This document shows positions 44,393 through 53,140 of a stretch of 61,450 bases of DNA, piece by piece. The stretch covers positions 1-61,450 of the forward strand of contig NZ_JAIQDW010000024.1 in NCBI RefSeq assembly GCF_020026925.1. The letters run 5' to 3'. The stretch comes from Flavobacterium hibisci. Lineage in GTDB: Bacteria > Bacteroidota > Bacteroidia > Flavobacteriales > Flavobacteriaceae. Every line of letters starts with the position of its first letter. Position 1 is the first letter of the stretch. Position numbers and translations under genes: made by a program. Under the pieces are notes generated by a model, which did not search any database, was not told the DNA's origin, and was given only the letters and a program-made list of their open reading frames with translations.

Positions 44393-46996
44393 ATGAACAT
44401 TAACAAATTTACAATTAAATCGCAGGAAGCTATTCAACTCTCACAGCAGTTAGCGCAGCGAAATGGACAGCAGCAAATTGAAAACGAGCATATTTTCAAA
44501 GCCATTTTTGAGGTTGACGAAAATGTGGCACCCTTTATTCTTAAAAAATTAAATGTAAATGTTCCGTTGTTTTTGCAAATTTTAGACAGCACAATTCAGA
44601 GTTTTCCAAAAGTTTCCGGAGGCGAAATTATGCTTTCAAGGGATGCAAATAAAGCTTTGAATGAAGCTGAAATTATTGCGCAAAAAATGAACGACGAATA
44701 CGTTTCAATCGAACATTTAATTTTAGCCATTTTTGACTCAAAAAGTAAAGTTTCTCAAATTTTAAAAGATCAGGGCGTTACCGGAAAAGGTCTTAAAGCG
44801 GCAATTGAAGAATTACGTAAAGGTGAAAGAGTAACTTCGGCTTCAGCAGAAGAAACCTATAATTCATTAAATAAATACGCTAAAAACTTAAATGAATTAG
44901 CCCGTACGGGAAAATTAGACCCAGTTATTGGCCGTGATGAAGAAATTCGTCGTGTGTTGCAAATCTTAACTCGCAGAACTAAAAATAATCCAATGCTTAT
45001 TGGTGAACCCGGAGTTGGTAAAACGGCTATCGCAGAAGGTTTAGCGCATAGAATTGTTGACGGAGACGTGCCGGAAAATCTAAAAGAAAAAATCGTTTTT
45101 TCATTAGATATGGGAGCTTTGATTGCCGGAGCAAAATACAAAGGAGAATTTGAGGAACGTTTAAAATCGGTTGTTAAAGAAGTTACGGCCGCAGAAGGTG
45201 ATATCGTTTTGTTTATTGATGAAATTCACACACTTGTAGGAGCGGGTGGAGGTGAAGGTGCAATGGACGCTGCCAATATCCTGAAACCAGCTTTGGCTCG
45301 TGGTGAATTGAGAGCGATTGGCGCTACTACTTTAGATGAATATCAAAAATATTTTGAGAAAGATAAAGCGCTTGAAAGACGTTTCCAAAAGGTTTTAATC
45401 GATGAACCAGATACAGAAAGTGCTATTTCGATTCTTCGTGGAATCAAAGAGAAATATGAAACGCATCATAAAGTCCAGATTAAAGACGAAGCGATTATTG
45501 CTGCGGTTGAGCTTTCACAAAGATATATTACGAATCGTTTTTTACCAGATAAAGCAATTGACTTAATGGACGAAGCTGCTTCTAAACTACGCATGGAAAT
45601 CAATTCAAAACCAGAAGAGTTAGATGTTTTGGATCGTAAAATAATGCAGCTTGAAATTGAGATCGAAGCGATTAAACGTGAAAAAGAAGAAAGCAAACTT
45701 AAGATTTTAGGTATGGAATTGGCCAACCTGAAAGAAGAACGAAATGAAATCTATGCAAAATGGAAGCAAGAAAAAGATATCGTTGACGGAATTCAGGCTG
45801 TAAAACATGAAATCGAAGACTTTAAATACGAAGCAGAACGTGCAGAACGTGACGGAGATTACGGAAAAGTAGCGGAGATTCGTTACGGAAAAATAAAAGA
45901 AGCACAGGAGCGTCAGGAAAATTTGCAGAAACAATTGCAGGAATTTCAATCAGGAAATTCTTTAATCAAAGAAGAAGTAACCAGAGAAGATATTGCAGAA
46001 GTTGTAGCAAAATGGACTGGAATTCCGGTAATGAAAATGCTTCAGACAGAGAGAGAAAAACTATTGCGCTTAGAAGATGAATTGCACAAACGTGTAGTAG
46101 GTCAGGAAGAAGCTATAGAGGCAGTGAGTGATGCCGTTCGAAGAAGCCGTGCCGGTTTACAGGATATGAAAAAACCAGTTGGGACATTCTTATTCTTAGG
46201 AACAACGGGAGTTGGTAAAACAGAATTAGCCAAAGCTTTAGCAGAATATCTTTTTGATGACGAAAATGCGATGACTCGTATTGATATGAGTGAGTATCAG
46301 GAACGCCACAGTGTGAGCCGTTTAGTAGGTGCGCCTCCAGGATATGTAGGTTACGATGAAGGTGGGCAATTGACAGAAGCGGTTCGCAGAAAACCTTATT
46401 CTGTAGTTTTGCTTGATGAGATTGAAAAAGCACATCCTGATACTTTTAATATTTTACTGCAAGTTCTAGATGAAGGACGTTTAACAGACAATAAAGGACG
46501 TTTAGCCGATTTCAAAAACACTATTATCATCATGACCTCTAATATGGGAAGCCAGATTATTCAGGAAAAATTCGAAAACCTAAAAGGCGGAGTGGAAGCA
46601 GCCACAGAGGCGGCGAAAAATGAAGTTTTAGGATTATTGAAACAAACAGTTCGTCCAGAGTTTATAAACCGTATTGACGAAATAGTCATGTTTACACCAC
46701 TTACAGTAGATAATATATCAAGAATTGTAAGTTTACAATTGAAAGGGGTTACCAAAATGCTGGCACAACAAGGTATTACAATGGATGCAACTCCGGAAGC
46801 AATTGCTTATTTGTCAGACAAAGGATATGATCCTCAATTTGGAGCAAGACCTGTAAAACGTGTAGTGCAGAGAGAAGTTTTAAACCAGTTATCGAAAGAA
46901 ATTTTGGCTGGAAATATTACAACGGAAAGTATTATTTTGATCGATGCGTTTGATGGTAAGCTGGTTTTTAGAAATCAGTCACAACCTGTAGTGTAA
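44393..46996 (+). CDS. clpB: ATP-dependent disaggregase ClpB
   Basis: ClpB is a hexameric AAA+ chaperone that works with DnaK to dissolve protein aggregates. The 867 residues hold an N-domain (FTIKSQEAIQLSQQLAQRNGQQQIENEHIF), AAA1 with Walker A GEPGVGKTAI and Walker B VLFIDEIHTLVGAG, the long coiled-coil middle domain (about 405-530, EAERAERDGDYGKVAEIRYGKI) that distinguishes ClpB from ClpA/ClpC, and AAA2 with GTTGVGKTEL, VVLLDEIEKAHPD and FGARPVKRVVQ. A strong terminator follows. Confidence 0.97.
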   Translation: MNINKFTIKSQEAIQLSQQLAQRNGQQQIENEHIFKAIFEVDENVAPFILKKLNVNVPLFLQILDSTIQSFPKVSGGEIMLSRDANKALNEAEIIAQKMNDEYVSIEHLILAIFDSKSKVSQILKDQGVTGKGLKAAIEELRKGERVTSASAEETYNSLNKYAKNLNELARTGKLDPVIGRDEEIRRVLQILTRRTKNNPMLIGEPGVGKTAIAEGLAHRIVDGDVPENLKEKIVFSLDMGALIAGAKYKGEFEERLKSVVKEVTAAEGDIVLFIDEIHTLVGAGGGEGAMDAANILKPALARGELRAIGATTLDEYQKYFEKDKALERRFQKVLIDEPDTESAISILRGIKEKYETHHKVQIKDEAIIAAVELSQRYITNRFLPDKAIDLMDEAASKLRMEINSKPEELDVLDRKIMQLEIEIEAIKREKEESKLKILGMELANLKEERNEIYAKWKQEKDIVDGIQAVKHEIEDFKYEAERAERDGDYGKVAEIRYGKIKEAQERQENLQKQLQEFQSGNSLIKEEVTREDIAEVVAKWTGIPVMKMLQTEREKLLRLEDELHKRVVGQEEAIEAVSDAVRRSRAGLQDMKKPVGTFLFLGTTGVGKTELAKALAEYLFDDENAMTRIDMSEYQERHSVSRLVGAPPGYVGYDEGGQLTEAVRRKPYSVVLLDEIEKAHPDTFNILLQVLDEGRLTDNKGRLADFKNTIIIMTSNMGSQIIQEKFENLKGGVEAATEAAKNEVLGLLKQTVRPEFINRIDEIVMFTPLTVDNISRIVSLQLKGVTKMLAQQGITMDATPEAIAYLSDKGYDPQFGARPVKRVVQREVLNQLSKEILAGNITTESIILIDAFDGKLVFRNQSQPVV

Positions 46997-47034
46997 TTAG
47001 ATATAAATGTAAAATTAAATAGATAATATTATAG

Positions 47035-47063
47035 ACACCAGTAGAAATGCTGGTGTTTTTTTT
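47035..47063 (+). terminator. Terminator of clpB
   Basis: ACACCAG/CTGGTGT (47035-47056) followed by eight T. Confidence 0.85.
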
Positions 47064-47162
47064 GTTTTAATCCGTGAATAATGAAAGATTTTTAAAAAGT
47101 ATTATAAAATAATAGACACTATTAATTGTCAAATTTACATTAACATTAAAAAATAGATTATT

Positions 47163-47282
47163 ATGAACAATATATTTAGAGGATTGCTCGCCGGATACGG
47201 GGCAAAAAAATTAGGAGGAGGGTGTTTCGGTACCATAATCGTTTTTATAATTCTTTGGTTTTTGTTGGGTCAGTGCAGTTAA
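47163..47282 (+). CDS. Small glycine-rich single-pass membrane protein
   Basis: A 39-residue reading frame, ATG at 47163, stop TAA at 47280-47282. The product has a basic Gly-rich N-terminus (FRGLLAGYGAKKLGGGCFG) and one membrane helix (TIIVFIILWFLLGQC), ending in Cys-Ser. It lies alone between the clpB terminator and the DUF808 gene. From memory, near-identical tiny proteins occur in other Flavobacterium genomes, but no function is known. Good codon use and the transmembrane pattern support a real gene. Confidence 0.6.
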   Translation: MNNIFRGLLAGYGAKKLGGGCFGTIIVFIILWFLLGQCS

Positions 47283-47363
47283 AATTAAATCCCGAATTCT
47301 TTAAAATGATTTAGGATAAAAGTAGTAGATTCGCGCCACTAACATTAAAAAAAGCAAAATATA

Positions 47364-48245
47364 ATGGCATCAGGTTTTTTCGTACTATTAGACGATATAG
47401 CAGCAATTATGGACGACGTTGCTGTAATGAGTAAGGTTGCAGCAAAGAAAACAGCAGGAATTTTAGGCGATGATTTAGCGGTAAATGCCGAGAAAGCTTC
47501 AGGGTTTGCTTCATCCAGAGAGCTTCCGGTACTTTGGGCAATTAGCAAAGGATCTTTACTTAATAAAATAGTTATTCTTCCAATAGCGTTTTTATTGAGT
47601 GCTTTTATGCCGGATGCTATCATTGTAATTTTAGTTCTGGGTGGATTATTCCTGGCTTACGAAGGAGCCGAAAAAATATATGAATTTGTGTTTCCTCATC
47701 CGGATGAAAAGTCAGAAGGAATAACTGAAAAGACTTATACTGAAGAACAAATTCTTGAGATGGAAAAAGGAAAAGTAAAATCAGCCATTATTACTGATTT
47801 TATATTGTCTGTAGAAATTGTAATTATCGCTTTGGGAACCGTTATTGGAAAGCCAATTATTCAGCAAATCATTGTAACGTCAATAATTGCCTTAGTTGCT
47901 ACTATTGGAGTTTATGGAATTGTAGCTCTTATTGTCAGGATGGATGAAGCAGGATACAAGCTTATTAAGTTTAGTAAAAACGAAAAAAGTATTTCAAAAT
48001 TTATTGGTAATATACTTGTAAAAGCACTTCCGTTAGTTATCAAAGGTTTAACAGTTATTGGTACAATTGCGTTATTGTTAGTTGCTGGAGGAATCTTTGT
48101 ACATTATATTCCATATTTTCATCATTTAGCGGAAGGTATTGAGCTTCCTTCTATAGTAAAAGAATTTGTAACCGGTTTTGTTTTAGGCTGTGTTGTTTTG
48201 GTAATCGTAAATTTGTTTAAAAAGATTTTCAAAATGAAACATTAA
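47364..48245 (+). CDS. DUF808 family membrane protein (YedI-like)
   Basis: A 293-residue inner-membrane protein. The N-terminus MASGFFVLLDDIAAIMDDVAVMSKVAAKKTAGILGDDLAVNAEKASGF is diagnostic of DUF808/YedI. Five to six hydrophobic helices follow (PIAFLLSAFMPDAIIVILVLGGLFLAYEGAEKI; IVTSIIALVATIGVYGIVALIV; TVIGTIALLLVAGGIFVHYI). The family function is unknown. It is a single gene with a terminator shared with convergent pheT. Confidence 0.92.
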   Translation: MASGFFVLLDDIAAIMDDVAVMSKVAAKKTAGILGDDLAVNAEKASGFASSRELPVLWAISKGSLLNKIVILPIAFLLSAFMPDAIIVILVLGGLFLAYEGAEKIYEFVFPHPDEKSEGITEKTYTEEQILEMEKGKVKSAIITDFILSVEIVIIALGTVIGKPIIQQIIVTSIIALVATIGVYGIVALIVRMDEAGYKLIKFSKNEKSISKFIGNILVKALPLVIKGLTVIGTIALLLVAGGIFVHYIPYFHHLAEGIELPSIVKEFVTGFVLGCVVLVIVNLFKKIFKMKH

Positions 48246-48260
48246 CAGCAAGTCATAAAA

Positions 48261-48294
48261 AAAACACCAGCATTATGAACTGCTGGTGTTTTTT
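48261..48294. terminator. Bidirectional terminator between DUF808 and pheT
   Basis: AAAACACCAGCA/TGCTGGTGTTTT with T-runs on both strands. The stem core ACACCAG/CTGGTGT is the same as in the clpB terminator. Confidence 0.88.
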
Positions 48295-48299
48295 ATAAC

Positions 48300-50720
48300 T
48301 TATCTTAAACTTGCTCCTAGCTCAGTTTCAAAAGTCTGCTGTAATTTAGACATAATTTTATCAATCTGGCTATCGGTTAGTGTTTTTGTGTTGTCCTGAA
48401 TTGTGAAACTCAGAGCATATGACTTTTTACCTTCAGGAAGGTTTTTGCCTTCATAAACATCGAATAAATTCACATCTTTTAAAAGTGTCTTTTCCGTTTG
48501 TTTAGCCAGTGTATAAATACTTTCATAAGTTGTGCTTTGGTCAATTAGTAATGCTAAATCCCTGCGTACTTCCGGATATTTAGGAATATCTGAATATTTA
48601 ATTTTTCCTGTGATTATTTTCAGTACCAAATCCCAGTTAAAATCGGCATAATAAACATCCTGTTTGATTCCAAAATATTTTAAAATTGATTTTTTAACTA
48701 CTCCAATCTCTACTAAGACTTCATTATTATAAACTTTTGAAGTTCCCTCTGAAAACACATCTGATTTTGATGGAACATTTGAAATTTTATCTATTCCTAA
48801 ACGATTTAAAATACCGGTAACATATCCTTTTAGTAAAAAGAAATCAGTAGTTTTTTGTGGATTTGTCCAACTCTCCTTATTTCGGTTACCCGAAATTAAC
48901 AAACTTAAATGCTTGTGTTCTTCGTATCCATTAAGGTATTTATGGTACGTTTTTCCGAATTCGAATAATTTCAAATCAGAATTTCTTCTGTTGATATTAT
49001 ATGAAATCGCTTCCAGGCCTGAAAATAATAGCGACTGACGCATCGTTGATAAATCACTGCTCAACGGATTCAGCATCGTAACATTATATTCTTCTTTCAG
49101 GTCAGCAGATAATTTTGCGTAATCAGCCGTAGTTAATGAATTTGCCATCATTTCATGAAACCCCTGAGAGTTCAATTGTGATGAAATTATATTTTGAACT
49201 TTGTAGTCTTCTGTTCTTGGAGAGTTGGCTACTGTAGCATTAAATTTCTTAGAAAAATCAATATTATTGTATCCGTAAACCCTTAAAATTTCTTCGATCA
49301 CATCTATTTCGCGCTGAACATCTACGCGATATGCCGGAATAGTTAATCCCAAACCAGATTCAGAAACACTATTCACTTTAATATCTAAGGAAACTAATAT
49401 TTTCTTGATGGTGTCTTTAGGTATTTCCTGACCGATGATTTTATAAACATGGGTAAAATTTAGTAAAACAGAAAAATCTTCTACCTTTTTAGGATATACT
49501 TCAATTATATCAGATGTAACTTTTCCGCCTGCCACTTCCTGGATTAAAAGTGCGGCACGTTTTAATGCATATTCTGTGATAGTTGGATCAATTCCTCTTT
49601 CAAATCTAAAAGAAGCATCGGTATTTAACTGATGCCTTTTGGCAGTTTTACGAACACTTACGGCATCAAAATAAGCACTTTCTAAAAATATAGAAGTAGT
49701 TACTTCAGAAACACCTGATTTTTTTCCGCCAAAAACACCTGCAATGCAAAGAGGTCCTTTTTCATCACAAATCATAAGGTCTTCCTTATGTAAGGTTCTT
49801 TCAACATCATCTAAAGTGACAAATTTAGTGCCTTCAGGAAGTGTTTTTACAATTATTTTTCCGTTGATTTTTGCAGCATCAAACGCATGCAGTGGCTGTC
49901 CTAATTCGTGTAAGACATAATTGGTAACGTCTACAATATTATTTTTTGGAGTTAATCCGATAGCTTTTAAACGGTCTTTAAGCCATGCCGGCGATTCTTC
50001 TACAGTAATGCCTGAAATGGTAACGCCACAATATCTTGGTGCAAGGGTAGGCTCTTCTACGCTTACATCAATTTTTAAAGTACGCATGTCAACCCTGAAA
50101 TTGCTAACAGAAGGCGTAATCAATTCTACATTTATTCCGCGCTGCAGCATTCCGGCTCTTAAATCACGTGCCGTTCCAAAATGACTCATGGCATCTGCAC
50201 GATTTGGAGTTAACCCGATTTCGAAAACTTCATCATTTGCGATTTTGAAAACTTCTGAAGCAGGAGTTCCCGGAATTAGTTTTTCATCCAGAACCATAAT
50301 GCCATCATGACCTGTTCCGAGACCTAATTCATCTTCAGCACAAATCATTCCGTGGCTTTCCTGTCCGCGAATTTTACCTTTTTTAATGGTAAATTCTCCT
50401 CCTTCTTTATCATATAAAACGGTTCCAATAGTAGCTACAGGGACTTTTTGACCTGCTGCAACATTTGAAGCACCACAAACTACCTGAATAGGATTTTCTA
50501 AACCAATATCTAAACTAGTAACCTTTAAGCGGTCAGCATCAGGATGTTTTTCGCAGGTAAGTACATGTCCTACAACAACTCCTTCTAAGCCTCCTTTTAC
50601 GGATTGGTATTTTTCGACTACTTCAACTTCCAGGCCTAAATCTGTAAGTAATTCTGAAGTTTGCTCTGATGTCCAGTCTGTTTTAATAAATTGTTTTAAC
50701 CAGTTGTAAGATATTTTCAT
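48300..50720 (-). CDS. pheT: Phenylalanyl-tRNA synthetase beta subunit
   Basis: PheT forms the alpha2-beta2 synthetase that charges tRNA-Phe. It is 806 residues, full length. The N-terminus is MKISYNWLKQFIKTDW, with a tRNA-binding domain (VGHVLTCEKHPDADRLKVTSLD, residues about 48-70). The B3/B4 editing domain has DVTNYVLHELGQPLHAFDAAKI, B5 has TIPAYRVDVQREIDVIEEILRVYGY, and the C-terminal FDX-ACB domain has KYPEVRRDLALLID. pheS is not adjacent, which is common. A -7 box TATATTTG lies on the minus strand at 50749-50756. Confidence 0.97.
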   Translation of the reverse strand: MKISYNWLKQFIKTDWTSEQTSELLTDLGLEVEVVEKYQSVKGGLEGVVVGHVLTCEKHPDADRLKVTSLDIGLENPIQVVCGASNVAAGQKVPVATIGTVLYDKEGGEFTIKKGKIRGQESHGMICAEDELGLGTGHDGIMVLDEKLIPGTPASEVFKIANDEVFEIGLTPNRADAMSHFGTARDLRAGMLQRGINVELITPSVSNFRVDMRTLKIDVSVEEPTLAPRYCGVTISGITVEESPAWLKDRLKAIGLTPKNNIVDVTNYVLHELGQPLHAFDAAKINGKIIVKTLPEGTKFVTLDDVERTLHKEDLMICDEKGPLCIAGVFGGKKSGVSEVTTSIFLESAYFDAVSVRKTAKRHQLNTDASFRFERGIDPTITEYALKRAALLIQEVAGGKVTSDIIEVYPKKVEDFSVLLNFTHVYKIIGQEIPKDTIKKILVSLDIKVNSVSESGLGLTIPAYRVDVQREIDVIEEILRVYGYNNIDFSKKFNATVANSPRTEDYKVQNIISSQLNSQGFHEMMANSLTTADYAKLSADLKEEYNVTMLNPLSSDLSTMRQSLLFSGLEAISYNINRRNSDLKLFEFGKTYHKYLNGYEEHKHLSLLISGNRNKESWTNPQKTTDFFLLKGYVTGILNRLGIDKISNVPSKSDVFSEGTSKVYNNEVLVEIGVVKKSILKYFGIKQDVYYADFNWDLVLKIITGKIKYSDIPKYPEVRRDLALLIDQSTTYESIYTLAKQTEKTLLKDVNLFDVYEGKNLPEGKKSYALSFTIQDNTKTLTDSQIDKIMSKLQQTFETELGASLR

Positions 50721-50748
50721 GTTGATTTCAGTATTCTTGATAAGGGTA

Positions 50749-50756
50749 CAAATATA
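50749..50756 (-). promoter_or_regulatory. -7 box of pheT
   Basis: TATATTTG read toward pheT matches TAnnTTTG, about 30 bp before the ATG. No clear -33 box is seen. Confidence 0.5.
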
Positions 50757-50882
50757 AGGATTGATTGCTGGAGTTGGAAACTATTTTTTTGTTTTTTATA
50801 GCATATAATTCTTCCGAAAGAATATAGTTTTCGGTTTAAATGAAATGGATTAATAGAAATTAAAATCAAATAAATATAATTT

Positions 50883-51746
50883 CTAAATCAATTCCTCAAC
50901 ATGCTTTTTGATGTTTTCCGATATTTTTTTAATAGGCAAATCGTTTTCATCATCTCCAAATGGATCTTCAATTTCTTCGGCAATTAATTCTAAACTTGCC
51001 AGCACATAAAATACAAAAACAACGACTGGCGCTACAAAGTAACCCAGGCTCACAGAATATCCAAAAGGAAGCGTCATCGTATAAAAGAAAATGAATTTTT
51101 TGATAAATGCACTGTAAGAATACGGAATAGGAGTGTTTTTTATTCGTTCACAGGCACCACAGATATCAGTAAAAGATCTTAATTCTTCGTTTAAAATAAT
51201 GAGCTGGTCTCCGGTGATTTTTTTTGCATCATACAAATCATTAATTTTTTGATATATGATTTTTTTTAACTGATTGGGTTTGTGTTTATGGTGATCGATT
51301 TCTAAATCAACATCTTCAAAAAGCTGTTTGCTTGTGTCATCATCTTTTAAATGGATTTGAAGAATATGGGCATACATTGGAATAAATTTCCTGAAAAAAC
51401 TTCTGTCAGTTTCATCTTTTAAGATGGCAGACAGCTTGATGGCGAGATTACGGCTGTTATTGACAAGGCTGCCCCATAATTTTCTTCCTTCCCACCAACG
51501 GTCATAAGCGGTATTTGTCCTGAAAACGAGCAGCAACGAGATGACAAAACCCAGCATGCCGTGCATGATATTTATATTATGTATGTAATCGTTTTTCCCG
51601 ATTTTAAAATAATAAACTTCCAGATACCCGACACCTGCACTATAAATTCCAATGACAATCATGACAGAAAACAATTTTCTTATAGTGTCAGATTTGTGAA
51701 AACGAAATATAAAAGTTACCCAGTCCTTTGTATTGTATGAAATCAT
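50883..51746 (-). CDS. Bestrophin family chloride-channel-like protein
   Basis: A 287-residue membrane protein of the bestrophin/UPF0187 group, known as pentameric anion or cation channels. The N-terminus ISYNTKDWVTFIFRFHKSDTIRKLF, HGMLGFVISLLLVFRTNTAYDRWWEGRKLWGSLVNNSRNLA and the late FYTMTLPFGYSVSLGYFVAPVVVFVFYVLASLELIAEEIEDPFGDDENDLP are hallmarks, the last being the Ca-clasp-like acidic stretch. It lies 26 bp downstream of the TolC gene and may be read through from the efflux operon. Confidence 0.92.
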   Translation of the reverse strand: MISYNTKDWVTFIFRFHKSDTIRKLFSVMIVIGIYSAGVGYLEVYYFKIGKNDYIHNINIMHGMLGFVISLLLVFRTNTAYDRWWEGRKLWGSLVNNSRNLAIKLSAILKDETDRSFFRKFIPMYAHILQIHLKDDDTSKQLFEDVDLEIDHHKHKPNQLKKIIYQKINDLYDAKKITGDQLIILNEELRSFTDICGACERIKNTPIPYSYSAFIKKFIFFYTMTLPFGYSVSLGYFVAPVVVFVFYVLASLELIAEEIEDPFGDDENDLPIKKISENIKKHVEELI

Positions 51747-51772
51747 TTAAATGTTTTTCGGACAAAATTAAA

Positions 51773-53083
51773 CTAAAAACTAATATTTCCGGCTAACTCT
51801 TTCAATGCAATTTCAGATAATTTTGCCTGATATTGAGCGTTGCTGTTACGAACTTTTGCATTCACATAATTCAATTGAGCCGTTCTGAATTCTAATGTTG
51901 TAATTGTTCCAATCCTGAATTTATCGAGCGTAATTGAAAGATTTTGTTTTGCAATTTCTTCATTATCATCTTCCAGTCCAATAAGTTCGATGTTGGTTAA
52001 ATAGGTCTGAAAAGCAGTACTTAATTGTGTATTCAGGATCATATTTTGCTGTTCGATAGCAATTTGAGAATTTTCGATTTGCAATTTCGCCACTTTTTCA
52101 TTTCTATGCTGATTAAAACCATCGAAAATGTTGAGCGTAGCATTAAAACCATAATTTAATCCTCTGGAAGAAGCTTCACTTGTAAAACCCAGACTGGATT
52201 GACTTTCTGCAAAATTATATCCGGTGGTTAAGTTAATCACAGGATATCGGTCTGCTTTTACCTGTTTCAATTCCAATTCTGCAATTCGTTTATTGATTAT
52301 TTGAGCTTCTAATGCAGGATTTTGTTTTTGTGCCAAATCCAACAAATCAGCAAAAATTAATTTATCATCAACGGTAAGCTGGTCTGTGACTTTGAAATCA
52401 ATTTTTGGATCACGGGCTAAATATTGATTAAGTAAAATTTTTGAATTGGTATACGATTCTTTTTGTCGCAACAAAGCTACCTGGTCTGAATTCAAATCAA
52501 CCTGTGCATTCAAAACTTCCAATTTTGATGCTTTTCCAATTGTAAAACGGTTTTTTGCCAGTTCTAATCGTTGGTTTGAAATAACAATAGTGGTGTCTAA
52601 AGCGGCTAGTTGCTGCTGTTGCTGTACCAGGTCATAATAGGCTGAATTAACCTGAGCAATTTTTAGTAAAATCGTTCTTTTTAATTCTGCATCTCCCAAT
52701 TTTTGAAGTTCCTTTAATTGATCCAGCCTGGCGAACATTTTCATTCCGTCGAAAACCGTCCAGCCAAGGCTTACCCCGTAATTTAAGCTGTTGTTTTTGG
52801 CATTGTCCAAAGCTGTTGTTGTTCCGTCCTGACGTGTTTGAGAGGAGTTGGTGATACTGTTGTTGTCTGTAATCGAAGCGGTAGCGGTTGGAAGCATTCC
52901 TGCATTTCCAACTGTTACATTCGTTTCAGATATTTTTGAATTGTTTTTGGCAATTTTAATTTCAAAATTATTTTCTAAAGCTATTTTCATGGCCTCTTCA
53001 ATAGTCAGGACTTCCTGCGCATTGGTTTTGCCAATACATAATACGAGGATTATTAAAATGCGATATAAATTTCTATTATTCAT
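51773..53083 (-). CDS. TolC-family outer membrane efflux protein
   Basis: A 436-residue outer-membrane channel. The signal peptide ends IGKTNAQE. Two outer-membrane-efflux repeats follow: LTIEEAMKIALENNFEIKIAKNN at 24-46 and LLDLAQKQNPALEAQI later, with long helices (QVNSAYYDLVQQQQQLAALDTTIVISNQRLELAKNRF). A signature LEVLNAQVDLN and its counterpart LEFRTAQLNYVNAKV are present. It is third in the operon adaptor-RND-TolC and exports through the outer membrane. Confidence 0.94.
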   Translation of the reverse strand: MNNRNLYRILIILVLCIGKTNAQEVLTIEEAMKIALENNFEIKIAKNNSKISETNVTVGNAGMLPTATASITDNNSITNSSQTRQDGTTTALDNAKNNSLNYGVSLGWTVFDGMKMFARLDQLKELQKLGDAELKRTILLKIAQVNSAYYDLVQQQQQLAALDTTIVISNQRLELAKNRFTIGKASKLEVLNAQVDLNSDQVALLRQKESYTNSKILLNQYLARDPKIDFKVTDQLTVDDKLIFADLLDLAQKQNPALEAQIINKRIAELELKQVKADRYPVINLTTGYNFAESQSSLGFTSEASSRGLNYGFNATLNIFDGFNQHRNEKVAKLQIENSQIAIEQQNMILNTQLSTAFQTYLTNIELIGLEDDNEEIAKQNLSITLDKFRIGTITTLEFRTAQLNYVNAKVRNSNAQYQAKLSEIALKELAGNISF

Positions 53084-53140
53084 GTTTATTTTCTTTTACT
53101 GAAATCATGAATCCTAAATTTAAAATTCATGATTTTAGCG

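Noticed and set aside
50800..50850. Hairpin ATTCTT..AAGAAT after the bestrophin gene as a terminator
   Set aside because: No proper U-run follows on the minus strand, and the stem is short and AT-rich.
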